In this document: in pieces, positions 1 to 7,293 of the stretch
Position numbering within the stretch: position 1 is the first letter of the stretch
How the letters are laid out: the number at the start of each line of letters is the position of its first letter
Assembly: GCA_900765185.1 (NCBI GenBank)
Contig: CAAFQT010000258.1
Location: forward strand, 1 to 14,047
DNA length: 14,047 nt
Reading direction: 5' to 3'
Source of the DNA: an uncultured Collinsella sp.
GTDB lineage: Bacteria; Actinomycetota; Coriobacteriia; Coriobacteriales; Coriobacteriaceae
Program-made: the position numbers and the translations under genes
The notes under the pieces: model-generated
Seen by the model: the letters and a program-made list of their open reading frames with translations, nothing else
What the model was told of the DNA's origin: nothing
Database searches by the model: none

Positions 1-2
1 AC

Positions 3-965
3 CTGTTGGGCAGCGAGGTGCCGGTGGCCGATGTGTACCATGCCATCTCGACCGGCTACGGTGGCCTGCTCGCCTGCCTGGGCTCAAGCGTTCACCATGC
101 GCCGGTGCTGCTGACCGAGCATGGCATCTATACCCGCGAGCGCGAGGAAGAGATCATTCGCGCTGACTGGGTGGTGCCGTCGTTTAAGGATCGCTGGATT
201 CGCTTTTTCTACCTGCTTTCGGAGGAGATCTACCGCCGCGCCTTCCGCGTGACGAGTTTGTTCCATAACGCCCGCAAGACGCAGATCGATATGGGCTGCG
301 ATGCGGACAAATGCCTGGTCATCCCCAACGGCATCCAGTTCGACCGCTTTAAGGACATTCCCTTAAAGCCCGATGACGGCTGGGTGGACATTGGCGCGGT
401 GGTGCGCCTGGCGCCCATCAAGGACGTCAAGACCATGATCTATGCGTTCTTTGAGCTGCACGAGCGCCTGCCCAAGGTGCGCCTGCACATTATGGGCGGC
501 GTGGACGACGAGGAGTACGGAGCCGAGTGCCACGCGCTGGTCGATACCCTGGGCGTGCGCGACCTGATCTTTACCGGCCGCGTCAACGTGGTCGAGTACA
601 TGGAAAAGCTCGACTTTACCATTTTGACGAGCATCTCCGAGGGCCAGCCGCTCAGCGTGCTGGAGTCGCTTGCAGCGCGCCGTCCCTGCGTGACGACCGA
701 GGTGGGCTGCTGTCGCGAGCTGCTCAAAGGCGCCCCGGGCGACGACTTTGGCGTGGCGGGTTTTGTGACGCCGCCTATGTATCGCAAGGGCTTGGCTGAT
801 GCCATGGAGCGCATGTGCGTGAGCCGGGCCCGTCGCATTGAGATGGGGGAGCGTGGCCAGCGTCGCGTTGCCACGTACTTTTTGCACGAGCAGATGCTCG
901 CCAACTATCGCGCGATGTACGACGAGACGGCGCGCGCGTTTGACCTGCCCAGAGAGGGGGAGTAG
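3..965 (+). CDS. pelF: PelF-type GT4 glycosyltransferase (5' partial)
   Basis: Cytosolic glycosyltransferase expected to polymerise the Pel-type exopolysaccharide from UDP-sugar. The reading frame is open to the left edge, and the family is usually about 500 residues, so roughly the N-terminal third lies outside the window; the TTG at position 6 is internal. Visible signatures are the PelF-specific TEHGIYTRERE block, the Rossmann-type start of the second GT domain (GAVVRLAPIKDVKTMI), the IMGGVDDEEYGAEC segment, and the donor-site motif SEGQPLSVLES with the two glutamates (E-x7-E) typical of retaining GT4 enzymes. The stop lies 3 bases before the TTG start of pelG, so the two are translationally coupled. 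The partner genes (PelD/E/A-like) are expected upstream but are not seen. Family call is secure; the exact sugar is not shown by the sequence. Confidence 0.92.
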   Translation: MLGSEVPVADVYHAISTGYGGLLACLGSSVHHAPVLLTEHGIYTREREEEIIRADWVVPSFKDRWIRFFYLLSEEIYRRAFRVTSLFHNARKTQIDMGCDADKCLVIPNGIQFDRFKDIPLKPDDGWVDIGAVVRLAPIKDVKTMIYAFFELHERLPKVRLHIMGGVDDEEYGAECHALVDTLGVRDLIFTGRVNVVEYMEKLDFTILTSISEGQPLSVLESLAARRPCVTTEVGCCRELLKGAPGDDFGVAGFVTPPMYRKGLADAMERMCVSRARRIEMGERGQRRVATYFLHEQMLANYRAMYDETARAFDLPREGE

Positions 966-968
966 CCG

Positions 969-2513
969 TTGGCCGGAATCGGTTTTGAGCTCAAACGCCT
1001 ATTTAGGCGCAAGGGTCTGTTTGCCACGATGCGCGCCTATGGCTACGCTGGCATTGTGTGCACGGGCCCCATGCTGCTGGGCGTGCTACTCCAGGTGGGT
1101 ATCTTGGTGCTGTGCGGTCTGTGGGGCGTGGGGCGCGCCAACCAGGATCTGCTGGTGTGCATGGTGACCTATACACTGCTGGCCTCGCTTACGCTCACAA
1201 GCTTTTTCTCCATGCCGGTCACGCGCTTTTTGGCCGACATGCTCTTTGCCGAGCGCGAGGATGAGATACTGCCTTCGTTTTGGGGCTCCAATGCTGTCAT
1301 GCTCGTTGCGGGCACGGTGCTCTACGGCGTTTTTTTGCTGTTCTCGGGCGCCACGCTGCTGCAGGGGCTGCTATGCCTGTGGCTGTTCAACATTATGATC
1401 GTCAACTGGAACGGCATGAGCTATCTCACGGCCATCAAAGACTACCGCGGCATCCTGTGCAGCTTTGCGGCCGCCATTGGCGTGGCGTGCCTGTGCGCCC
1501 TGGCAGCGCTGGCGTTGGGACTGCCGCCGGTCGAGGGCCTGTTGGCGTCAATTGCTCTGGGCTACGGCGTCATGCTCGCCTGGGACGTGGTGCTGCTGTA
1601 CCGATATTTTCCGCAGAGCGAACGCAGCCCCTGGCTCTTTTTGCAGTGGCTCGATCAGTTTATTCCGCTGGCGCTCACGGGCTTGTTTACCAACCTGGGT
1701 CTCTTTGCGCACTTGGTGATAATTTGGGCCGGTCCCATTGGCGTGCAGGTCAAGGGCTTGTTTTATGGTGCGCCCTACCACGATGTGCCTGCGCTCATCG
1801 CGTTTTTGACGATCCTGGTCACGTCCGTCAACTTTGTGGTCTCGGTCGAGGTCAACTTCTATCCGCGCTACCGCGACTACTACAGCCTGTTCAACGACGG
1901 TGGCGTGGTGGGCGACATTGTGGTGGCCGAGGAGGAAATGCTCGCCACGCTCAACCGGGAGCTGCGGTTTTGCGCGCTCAAGCAGCTGTTTGTGACGGCA
2001 GCAGTCATCTCGCTCGAGACCACGGTGCTCTCGGCCCTGCCACTGGGCTTCAACAACCTGATGCATGGGTATTTCCGCACGCTGTGCGTGGGCTATGGCC
2101 TGTATGCCGTGGGCAATACGGTGATGCTCATCTTGCTGTACTTTACCGACTACAAGGGCGCCGTGCTTGCCTCCGGGCTGTTCGCGGGCGTGGCGGGGCT
2201 GGCGACCGTCGTCTCGCTGTTCTTTCCGCAGCAGTTTTATGGCTTTGGCTTTTTGCTCGGCGCGGCGGTGTTTTTTGTTGTGGCGCTCATGCGGCTCGAT
2301 ACTTATACTGCTAACTTGCCGTATCGTATCCTGAGCCAGCAGCCCATTGTGGCGACCGACAAGACGGGTCGCTTTACGGAGCTGGGCCGCTTGCTTGACC
2401 GTGCCGAGCAGCGCTACGAGGAGCTGCGTCTAGAGGGCGAGCCGCATGGTGCGTTTGAGCGCACGGTGGTTCGTGTATATCGCAACCATTGGGGAGGTCC
2501 TGATGACCGATAG
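969..2513 (+). CDS. pelG: PelG-type exopolysaccharide membrane transporter
   Basis: Integral membrane protein of 514 residues, predicted to flip or export the polymer made by PelF across the cytoplasmic membrane. The N-terminus MAGIGFELKRLF is the family hallmark and fixes a TTG start at 969, preceded by a purine-rich GAGGGGGAG element at about 954-962. About twelve hydrophobic segments run from residue ~25 to ~450, including TGPMLLGVLLQVGILVL and FGFLLGAAVFFVVALM. A cytosolic tail of about 60 residues follows, making this longer than the roughly 456-residue Pseudomonas protein as I recall it. The stop TAG (2511-2513) overlaps the next gene by 11 bp. Known biology: PelG is a polysaccharide-transporter-superfamily protein. 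Inference: in this organism it works without the outer-membrane components PelB/PelC. Confidence 0.93.
   Translation: MAGIGFELKRLFRRKGLFATMRAYGYAGIVCTGPMLLGVLLQVGILVLCGLWGVGRANQDLLVCMVTYTLLASLTLTSFFSMPVTRFLADMLFAEREDEILPSFWGSNAVMLVAGTVLYGVFLLFSGATLLQGLLCLWLFNIMIVNWNGMSYLTAIKDYRGILCSFAAAIGVACLCALAALALGLPPVEGLLASIALGYGVMLAWDVVLLYRYFPQSERSPWLFLQWLDQFIPLALTGLFTNLGLFAHLVIIWAGPIGVQVKGLFYGAPYHDVPALIAFLTILVTSVNFVVSVEVNFYPRYRDYYSLFNDGGVVGDIVVAEEEMLATLNRELRFCALKQLFVTAAVISLETTVLSALPLGFNNLMHGYFRTLCVGYGLYAVGNTVMLILLYFTDYKGAVLASGLFAGVAGLATVVSLFFPQQFYGFGFLLGAAVFFVVALMRLDTYTANLPYRILSQQPIVATDKTGRFTELGRLLDRAEQRYEELRLEGEPHGAFERTVVRVYRNHWGGPDDR
2491..2497 (+). promoter_or_regulatory. Ribosome binding site of the CotH-family gene
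   Basis: GGGGAGG ends 5 bases before the ATG at 2503, inside the 3' end of pelG. It decides the start: the same frame is open to an ATG at 2446, but that one has no such site and would put 19 extra residues in front of an otherwise clean Tat/lipoprotein signal. Confidence 0.8.
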
Positions 2514-4272
2514 GATGATATCGCGCCGCCGCTTGATTGAGGCGGCTGCCGGCACGTTGCTGCTTTCGGGCTGCTCTTCGCAGGACGAATCCTCGACAAA
2601 AAAGACCAAGAAGCAGGGCAAGATTAAAAAGGCCGATGCAGCTAGCGAGACCAAGCATCTTCGCGACAAGGACGAGCTGTACGAGGTTTACGACGACTCG
2701 GGCATCGTGTGCATGTACCTGACGGTCTCTCGCGGCAACAGCTCCGAGAATACCGACCATAGCTGGGCCGAGATCAATACTTACTCGGTCTACGACTATG
2801 CCGACATGGGCGTGACGCGCTATCAGGTTATGGGCCTGCTGCAGCCAGGCGATGATAAGGGCCCCGTTGCTGGCGAGGTGGGCTATGGCGAAGAGGCGCC
2901 CAATGCCACGGTGCAAGTGCGCGGCCAGACGTCGAGTACCTATACGCAAAAGAATTACAAGGTAGAGCTCAAAAAGGGCAAGGGTACCTGGCGCCAGCAG
3001 CGCGCCATTGCGCTCAACAAGCACATGGGCGAGGGCATGCGCTTTCGCAACAAGATGGCCTACGATCTGATCCGTGGCATTCCCCAGATGATGGGCCTGC
3101 GCACACAGTTTGTGCACTTGTGGGTGTGTGACCAGACCGAAAAAGCTAACGACACCTTTGAGGATTACGGCCTGTTTACGCAGGTCGAGCAGCTCAACAA
3201 GACGGCGCTCAAGGCCCACGGTCTGGATAAGAGCGGGCATCTGTACAAGGTGAACAGCTTCGATTTCCATCGCTTCGAAGACACCATCAAGCTGGCGGAT
3301 GACCCCGACTATAACCAGACGGCCTTTGAGGGCATGCTCGAGATTAAGGGCGACTCGGACCATACCAAGCTCATTGAGATGCTCGATGCGCTCAACGACG
3401 ATTCGCAAAAGATCGACGATGTGCTCGATACCTATTTTGATACCGAGAACCTGGTCTATTGGATGGCGTTTCAGATTTTGACGGGTAATTGCGATACGCA
3501 GAACCGTAACTGCTATCTGTACAGCCCACTCAACTCCAAGGTCTGGTACATCTTGGATTGGGACAACGACGGCATGCTGCGCAAGCTTGAGTTGAGCCTG
3601 ACCGGATTCTCGGATTATGCAAGCTGGGAGCGCGGCGTGAGCAACTACTGGGGCAACGTGCTGTTTAATCGCGCACTGCGCAGCAAGTCGTTCCGCAGCG
3701 AACTCGATAACGCCGTCAAGGATTTGCGTTCGTATTTGACCGAGGAACGTCTGAGCAAGATGATCGAGCATTATCGCGAGGTCACGGAGCCGCTCGTCTT
3801 TGCTGCGCCTGACCTTGAGCATCTGCCCGTGACCAAGGACGAATACAAGCAGATCGCCGCGGCGATTCCCTCCGAGATCGAGGAGAACTACAAGAGCTTT
3901 CGCGAGAGTTTTAAAAAGCCCATGCCGTTCTACATCGGCGTGCCGCAGATCGATAACGGTAAGCTGCGCATTAACTGGGATGCGTCCTACGACTTTGATG
4001 CGCGCGACATTCGCTACACCGTGGAGCTAGCGCGCGACTCCGCCATCAACGACGTGGTCTTTAAGGCCGAAGACGTGCTGCTGCCGGAGGTAACGTGCGA
4101 TGCGCCCAATACCGGCCAGTATTTTGTGCGCGTGCGTGCCACTAACTCCGACGGCTATACGCAAGATGCGTTTGACTACTATGTGACCGACGACGGCAAG
4201 CAGTACGGTATGGTTTGCTTCTATGTTCAGGACGGCGGCAAGGTCGTGGAGGACACGTATGAGGAGGGCTAG
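2503..4272 (+). CDS. CotH-kinase-family Tat lipoprotein
   Basis: Predicted exported protein-kinase-like protein of 589 residues, anchored as a lipoprotein on the outer face of the membrane. The signal peptide carries a twin-arginine motif (SRRRLIE, residues ~7-13) and a lipobox (LLSGC) at about residue 23; a lysine-rich linker follows. CotH-fold landmarks are the VRGQTSSTYTQKNYKVEL block (~144-161, with the nucleotide-binding Lys), the catalytic-loop-like GNCDTQNRN with D331, and the metal-binding DWDND with D352 and D354. About 90 C-terminal residues (from IGVPQIDNGKLRINWD) look like a fibronectin-III-type beta domain. CotH proteins phosphorylate spore-coat proteins in Bacillus; in a Pel locus the target is unknown and could be a cell-wall protein or the polymer. 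The gene overlaps pelG by 11 bp and the next gene by 14 bp. Confidence 0.88.
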   Translation: MTDRMISRRRLIEAAAGTLLLSGCSSQDESSTKKTKKQGKIKKADAASETKHLRDKDELYEVYDDSGIVCMYLTVSRGNSSENTDHSWAEINTYSVYDYADMGVTRYQVMGLLQPGDDKGPVAGEVGYGEEAPNATVQVRGQTSSTYTQKNYKVELKKGKGTWRQQRAIALNKHMGEGMRFRNKMAYDLIRGIPQMMGLRTQFVHLWVCDQTEKANDTFEDYGLFTQVEQLNKTALKAHGLDKSGHLYKVNSFDFHRFEDTIKLADDPDYNQTAFEGMLEIKGDSDHTKLIEMLDALNDDSQKIDDVLDTYFDTENLVYWMAFQILTGNCDTQNRNCYLYSPLNSKVWYILDWDNDGMLRKLELSLTGFSDYASWERGVSNYWGNVLFNRALRSKSFRSELDNAVKDLRSYLTEERLSKMIEHYREVTEPLVFAAPDLEHLPVTKDEYKQIAAAIPSEIEENYKSFRESFKKPMPFYIGVPQIDNGKLRINWDASYDFDARDIRYTVELARDSAINDVVFKAEDVLLPEVTCDAPNTGQYFVRVRATNSDGYTQDAFDYYVTDDGKQYGMVCFYVQDGGKVVEDTYEEG

Positions 4273-5050
4273 CACGCTGCTTGAGCGCCTGGCGGCCCCG
4301 CCGGTACACACCACGCAGGAGCGCTACCGCCATGAGCTCAAATACCTTATCAACGAGGGCGAGCATGTCGCGCTTGTCTGCCGCATGGCGCCGGTGTTTA
4401 AGCTGGACAAGCATGCGCGCTCGGGTGGCTATACCATCCGCAGCCTGTACTTTGACGACTACTGCAACTCGGCGTACGAGGAAAAGGATGCCGGCATTCT
4501 CATGCGCAAAAAGTATCGCGTGCGCATCTATAACGGCAGCGACAAGGTGATTAAGCTCGAGCGCAAAAAGAAGTACGGCAGCTGGATCTACAAGGAGGAC
4601 GCGCCGCTCACCCGCGACGAGTTCGAGCGCATTCTGGTGGGCGACTACGACTTTTTGCTGCACAGTCCGCACCAGTTATGTCGCGAGTTCTACATCGAGT
4701 GCATCTGCAACATGATGCGGCCGCGGACCATTGTGGACTACGAGCGCGAGCCGTGGGTGATGGACGAGGGCACGGTGCGCATCACGTTTGACGCCAACGT
4801 GCGCGCCGCGGTGGGAAGCTTCGATATCTTTGACCTAACGCTGCCCGCGCTGCCGGTGCTAGAACCTGGCAAGCTGGTGATGGAGGTTAAGTTTACCGAG
4901 TTTTGCCCGCAGCTGGTGCGCGATATGGTGCCACCGGGCGCGGCCGAGCTCACAGCGGTCTCCAAGTACTGCCTGTGCTACGAAAAGACCGCCTACCTGC
5001 GCGGATTTAACTACTGGGAATCGGATTTTGGGAACCGAGGGGATATTTAA
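4259..5050 (+). CDS. VTC-type polyphosphate polymerase domain protein
   Basis: Cytosolic 263-residue protein with a stand-alone VTC catalytic domain, the tunnel-fold domain that makes polyphosphate from ATP in the yeast vacuolar transporter chaperone complex. Visible motifs, in order: RHELKYLI (~24-31), YTIRSLYFDD (~58-67), RKKYRVRIYN (~83-92), KLERKKK (~99-105), RITFDANVRA and VMEVKFTEFCP. These supply the basic tunnel residues and the metal-binding glutamate expected of the fold. The ATG at 4259 was chosen because GGAGGA (4248-4253) ends 5 bases before it; the frame extends to 4223, but that region is better explained as CotH coding sequence. It overlaps the CotH gene by 14 bp. The protein has no membrane segment of its own, unlike eukaryotic VTC subunits, and is followed 3 bp later by a membrane protein. 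Whether it makes polyphosphate or another phosphorylated product is not shown. Confidence 0.88.
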   Translation: MRRASTLLERLAAPPVHTTQERYRHELKYLINEGEHVALVCRMAPVFKLDKHARSGGYTIRSLYFDDYCNSAYEEKDAGILMRKKYRVRIYNGSDKVIKLERKKKYGSWIYKEDAPLTRDEFERILVGDYDFLLHSPHQLCREFYIECICNMMRPRTIVDYEREPWVMDEGTVRITFDANVRAAVGSFDIFDLTLPALPVLEPGKLVMEVKFTEFCPQLVRDMVPPGAAELTAVSKYCLCYEKTAYLRGFNYWESDFGNRGDI

Positions 5051-5053
5051 ACC

Positions 5054-5719
5054 ATGAGCACCAGGGACTTTTTTAAGAACTCCGTCTTGGAGGCGTTCGG
5101 TCAGGTCGACCCTGCCAAGATTGGCCTGTCGCTGCTCGTGGCGCTCGCCATGGGCATCCTGATCTATTACGTGTACAAGCGCTTTTTTACCGGCGTGGTC
5201 TATTCGCGCAGTTTTGCCGTGACGCTCGTGGGCATGTGCGTGCTCACCTGCATGGTCACGCTCGCGATCTCGACAAACGTGGTCATCTCGCTTGGTATGG
5301 TCGGTGCTCTGTCTATCGTCCGTTACCGTACGGCGGTCAAGGACCCGCTCGACCTGCTGTATCTGTTTTGGTCCATTACCACGGGCATTACGGCGGGAGC
5401 CGGTATGTATGCGCTCGTGGGACTCACGGCGGTGGTGATCGTGGTGATGATTGCCGGCTTTGCGAGCCACCAGGACAAGGCGCGCGTGTACATGATGGTC
5501 ATCCACTACACGGGTCAGACCACCGGCGACGATATCGTGCGTGCATTTGGGCGCACCAAGTTTTCCGTCAAGTCCAAGACGATGCGCGGCGACAAGGTCG
5601 AGATGGCCGTTGAGGTGTTCTCGGACGGCGTGGATATGCCCTATGCCGACGCCATCCGCGCGCTCGATGGCGTGGAAGATCTAACGTTGATCCAATACAA
5701 CGGCGAATATCACGGCTAA
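5054..5719 (+). CDS. DUF4956 membrane protein
   Basis: Membrane protein of 221 residues. About four hydrophobic segments cover residues ~20-140 (for example LSLLVALAMGILIYYVY, AVTLVGMCVLTCMVTLAI and ALVGLTAVVIVVMIAGF). The centre holds the conserved block SLGMVGALSIVRYRTAVKD followed by LLYLFWSITTGITAGAGMY. The C-terminal ~80 residues form a soluble alpha/beta domain (from ARVYMMVIHY to LTLIQYNGEYHG). DUF4956 proteins recurrently sit next to VTC-domain and CotH genes, and the 3-bp spacing from the VTC gene supports a shared complex. The central motif and the trailing small domain recall the MgtC/SapB layout; that is my inference. It could be the membrane conduit or scaffold for the VTC-domain enzyme. 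No biochemical function can be assigned from sequence. It is the last gene of the Pel-linked operon. Confidence 0.85.
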   Translation: MSTRDFFKNSVLEAFGQVDPAKIGLSLLVALAMGILIYYVYKRFFTGVVYSRSFAVTLVGMCVLTCMVTLAISTNVVISLGMVGALSIVRYRTAVKDPLDLLYLFWSITTGITAGAGMYALVGLTAVVIVVMIAGFASHQDKARVYMMVIHYTGQTTGDDIVRAFGRTKFSVKSKTMRGDKVEMAVEVFSDGVDMPYADAIRALDGVEDLTLIQYNGEYHG

Positions 5720-5725
5720 TTTTGT

Positions 5726-5749
5726 TCCGGCGTTCTAACGAACGCCGGA
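5726..5749 (+). terminator. Hairpin after the Pel operon, possible terminator
   Basis: A 10-bp perfect stem (5726-5735 with 5740-5749, core CCGGCGTTC / GAACGCCGG) with a 4-nt TAAC loop begins 7 bases after the DUF4956 stop codon. Its place fits the end of the operon, but no T-tract follows, so it may act as a weak terminator, a pause site or an mRNA 3' end stabiliser rather than a classical intrinsic terminator. Confidence 0.5.
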
Positions 5750-5831
5750 CCGCTCGACGCTGCTTGCGCTGACGTTTTCTCGACCTGGGTGGGCTGGTCT
5801 TGGTTTGGTTTTATGTAAGGGATGGTGCCGT

Positions 5832-6836
5832 GTGGACGTGCAACAGCTAGAAGAGTCCTGGGCTGCAAGGGCCGGCGCGCGTGAGGCGCGTCTTGTTGCG
5901 GCCTCGCACGTGCCGGCGGCGCTGTCTCTGTTGGGGATTGTGCGTCCTGGTGACCGCCTGGTGGCCTTTGCGGACGACTTTGCCGATGCGTTTGCGCGCG
6001 GCTTTGATGCCTGCGACGTTGTGCTCGTGGGGGAGCCGTCGGTTGCGGCGTTTACCGACGCGTCCGAGGGCTTGGATGCTTCGTTTGATGCCGAGGGTCC
6101 GCACCTGTGGTGGTTCGTCAACTCCATCGGCGGGTTTGGTCTGCGCGTGCCCGATCTGCGTGCGCTGGGTCGGGCGGCGCGTGAGGCCCGTGCGCTGCTT
6201 GTGGTGGATAACACCGTGGCAAGCGTCTTTGGGTGCGATCCGCTGCGTTTGGGTGCCGTCCTGTCGCTCGAGGCGCTCGACCGCGTGTGCGCCGGTAAGG
6301 CTCCGCGCAAGCTCGTTGCCGCTCCGGTGGCACGCTCGCAGCTCAAGCGCCATCGCGTGGATGCCGCTTCCGAGTGCGCGCATACGTTGTTTGCTGGCTG
6401 TGGGGCGTCGGCGCTCGATTTGTCTGCCGAGGAGGCCGACGTGCTGGAGCGTGGGCTCTCCTCGCTTAACGCTCGCATGCAGGCACACTTCGACCGCGCC
6501 CGTGCGCTGGCCGAGTATCTGGCCACCAACGAGATGGTGCGCGACGTGTGCTATCCCGGGTTGAGCTCGCATCCCGACCATTCGGTTGCAACGGGAATCC
6601 TCGAGCACGGCTTTGGTCCGGCAGTTGAGTTTGACCTTATCGATCGTAGCGCGGGCGAGCTGTTCGACACATTGCCGGGGGAGTTCCGCACGTCGCCCGC
6701 CGGCGGCTCAACAACGCGCCTTTCGGCCCCACGCGGTAAGCGGGGGAGCGCCATCCGCCTCTTCGCCGGTACCGACGATCCCCTGGTTGTAGCGTCCACC
6801 CTAGACAACGCCCTTCGCAAGTTAGCTACTCTTTGA
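5832..6836 (+). CDS. Cys/Met-metabolism PLP enzyme homologue lacking the catalytic lysine
   Basis: A 334-residue fold-type-I protein related to cystathionine gamma-synthase and O-acetylhomoserine sulfhydrylase. Family landmarks kept are the early RPGDRLV segment (~38-44), the pyridine-nitrogen Asp in LLVVDNTVAS (D126), VCYPGLSSHPDH, GFGPAVEFDL and the C-terminal AIRLFAGTDDP. Two essentials are missing. The region of the family SATKY(x)GGH motif aligns to SLEALDRVCAGK, placing R151 where the PLP-binding Lys should be. The first ~50 residues of a normal ~380-residue enzyme, with the YxRxxNPT phosphate-binding segment, are absent. A pseudoenzyme or a strongly diverged activity is therefore likely. 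GTG at 5832 is chosen because AAGGGA (5817-5822) precedes it by 9 bases; TTG at 5805 is the longest alternative. No SAM or T-box riboswitch is seen upstream. It converges on and overlaps the ModE-like gene by 11 bp. Confidence 0.75.
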   Translation: MDVQQLEESWAARAGAREARLVAASHVPAALSLLGIVRPGDRLVAFADDFADAFARGFDACDVVLVGEPSVAAFTDASEGLDASFDAEGPHLWWFVNSIGGFGLRVPDLRALGRAAREARALLVVDNTVASVFGCDPLRLGAVLSLEALDRVCAGKAPRKLVAAPVARSQLKRHRVDAASECAHTLFAGCGASALDLSAEEADVLERGLSSLNARMQAHFDRARALAEYLATNEMVRDVCYPGLSSHPDHSVATGILEHGFGPAVEFDLIDRSAGELFDTLPGEFRTSPAGGSTTRLSAPRGKRGSAIRLFAGTDDPLVVASTLDNALRKLATL

Positions 6837-7170
6837 TGCTGGCGATGAGGTCGTCGGCTTTTGAGGCGATGACGTTGTTGATGTCGGCCTGAAGCTCCTC
6901 GTAGACCGCTATGGCTCGCTCGCCGGCGGGGGTCAGGGTGGACCCGCGGGCGCCGTCGCGCTCGATGAGCTTGCAGCCCAGCTGCCCTTCGGCTTCGTTC
7001 ACAATGCGCCAGGCCTTGGAATACGCCATACCCATGCTCTTTGCGGCACGGTTGAGCGAGTGCTCGCGGGCGATACCTTGCAGCAGCAAGACGCAGCCGT
7101 GACCAAACACGCCCGGCAGATCTTTGTCGCACGCTTGAATGACCAACTTTGCCGTCGTCTTGTACTCCAT
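6826..7170 (-). CDS. ModE-like winged-helix transcriptional regulator, single domain
   Basis: DNA-binding protein of 114 residues that matches the N-terminal winged helix of ModE/LysR-type regulators: SLNRAAKSMGMAYSKAWRIV (~39-58) is the helix-turn-helix, followed by CKLIERDGARGSTLTPAGER, the wing with the family's LTPAG turn. The molybdate-binding MOP/TOBE domains of full ModE are absent, so effector sensing, if any, is not via that domain. ATG at 7170 is preferred: GGAG (7174-7177) and GGGAAG (7181-7186) lie upstream, whereas the GTG at 7179 leaves only 2 bases after the purine stretch. The start faces guaB across 193 bp, so the region may carry divergent promoters. The 3' end overlaps the converging PLP-homologue gene. 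The target genes cannot be read from the sequence. Confidence 0.85.
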   Translation of the reverse strand: MEYKTTAKLVIQACDKDLPGVFGHGCVLLLQGIAREHSLNRAAKSMGMAYSKAWRIVNEAEGQLGCKLIERDGARGSTLTPAGERAIAVYEELQADINNVIASKADDLIASIKE

Positions 7171-7255
7171 ACGCTCCACGTCTTCCCGCTAAAGTGTTTG
7201 CTGGGCAAACGCAAAGCCTGCGTCAAACCCTCGTGTGCTCTTCTTAAATCATGCA

Positions 7256-7284
7256 TTGTAGCAGTCAAAGTGCGTTAAGATACT
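7256..7284 (+). promoter_or_regulatory. Candidate guaB promoter
   Basis: TTGTAG (7256-7261) and GATACT (7279-7284) are spaced by 17 bp, a sigma70-like layout with three and four consensus matches. TAAGAT (7276-7281) is an alternative -10 box but leaves only 14 bp. Transcription from here would start near 7291 and give a leader of about 70 nt. This is a weak pattern match only. Confidence 0.35.
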
Positions 7285-7293
7285 TCCCCAGTA

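Noticed and set aside
1280..2314. Second + strand frame of 344 codons inside pelG
   Set aside because: Composition is Arg/Ala/Gly/His-rich frame-shadow, whereas the main frame gives a clean PelG.
2374..3822. 482-codon minus-strand open frame opposite pelG and the CotH gene
   Set aside because: It crosses the boundary of two well-supported + strand genes and has no domain signature or ribosome binding site.
4223..4258. Earlier start for the VTC-domain protein
   Set aside because: The ATG at 4259 has GGAGGA at good spacing; the extension lies within CotH coding sequence and shows no VTC-family motif.
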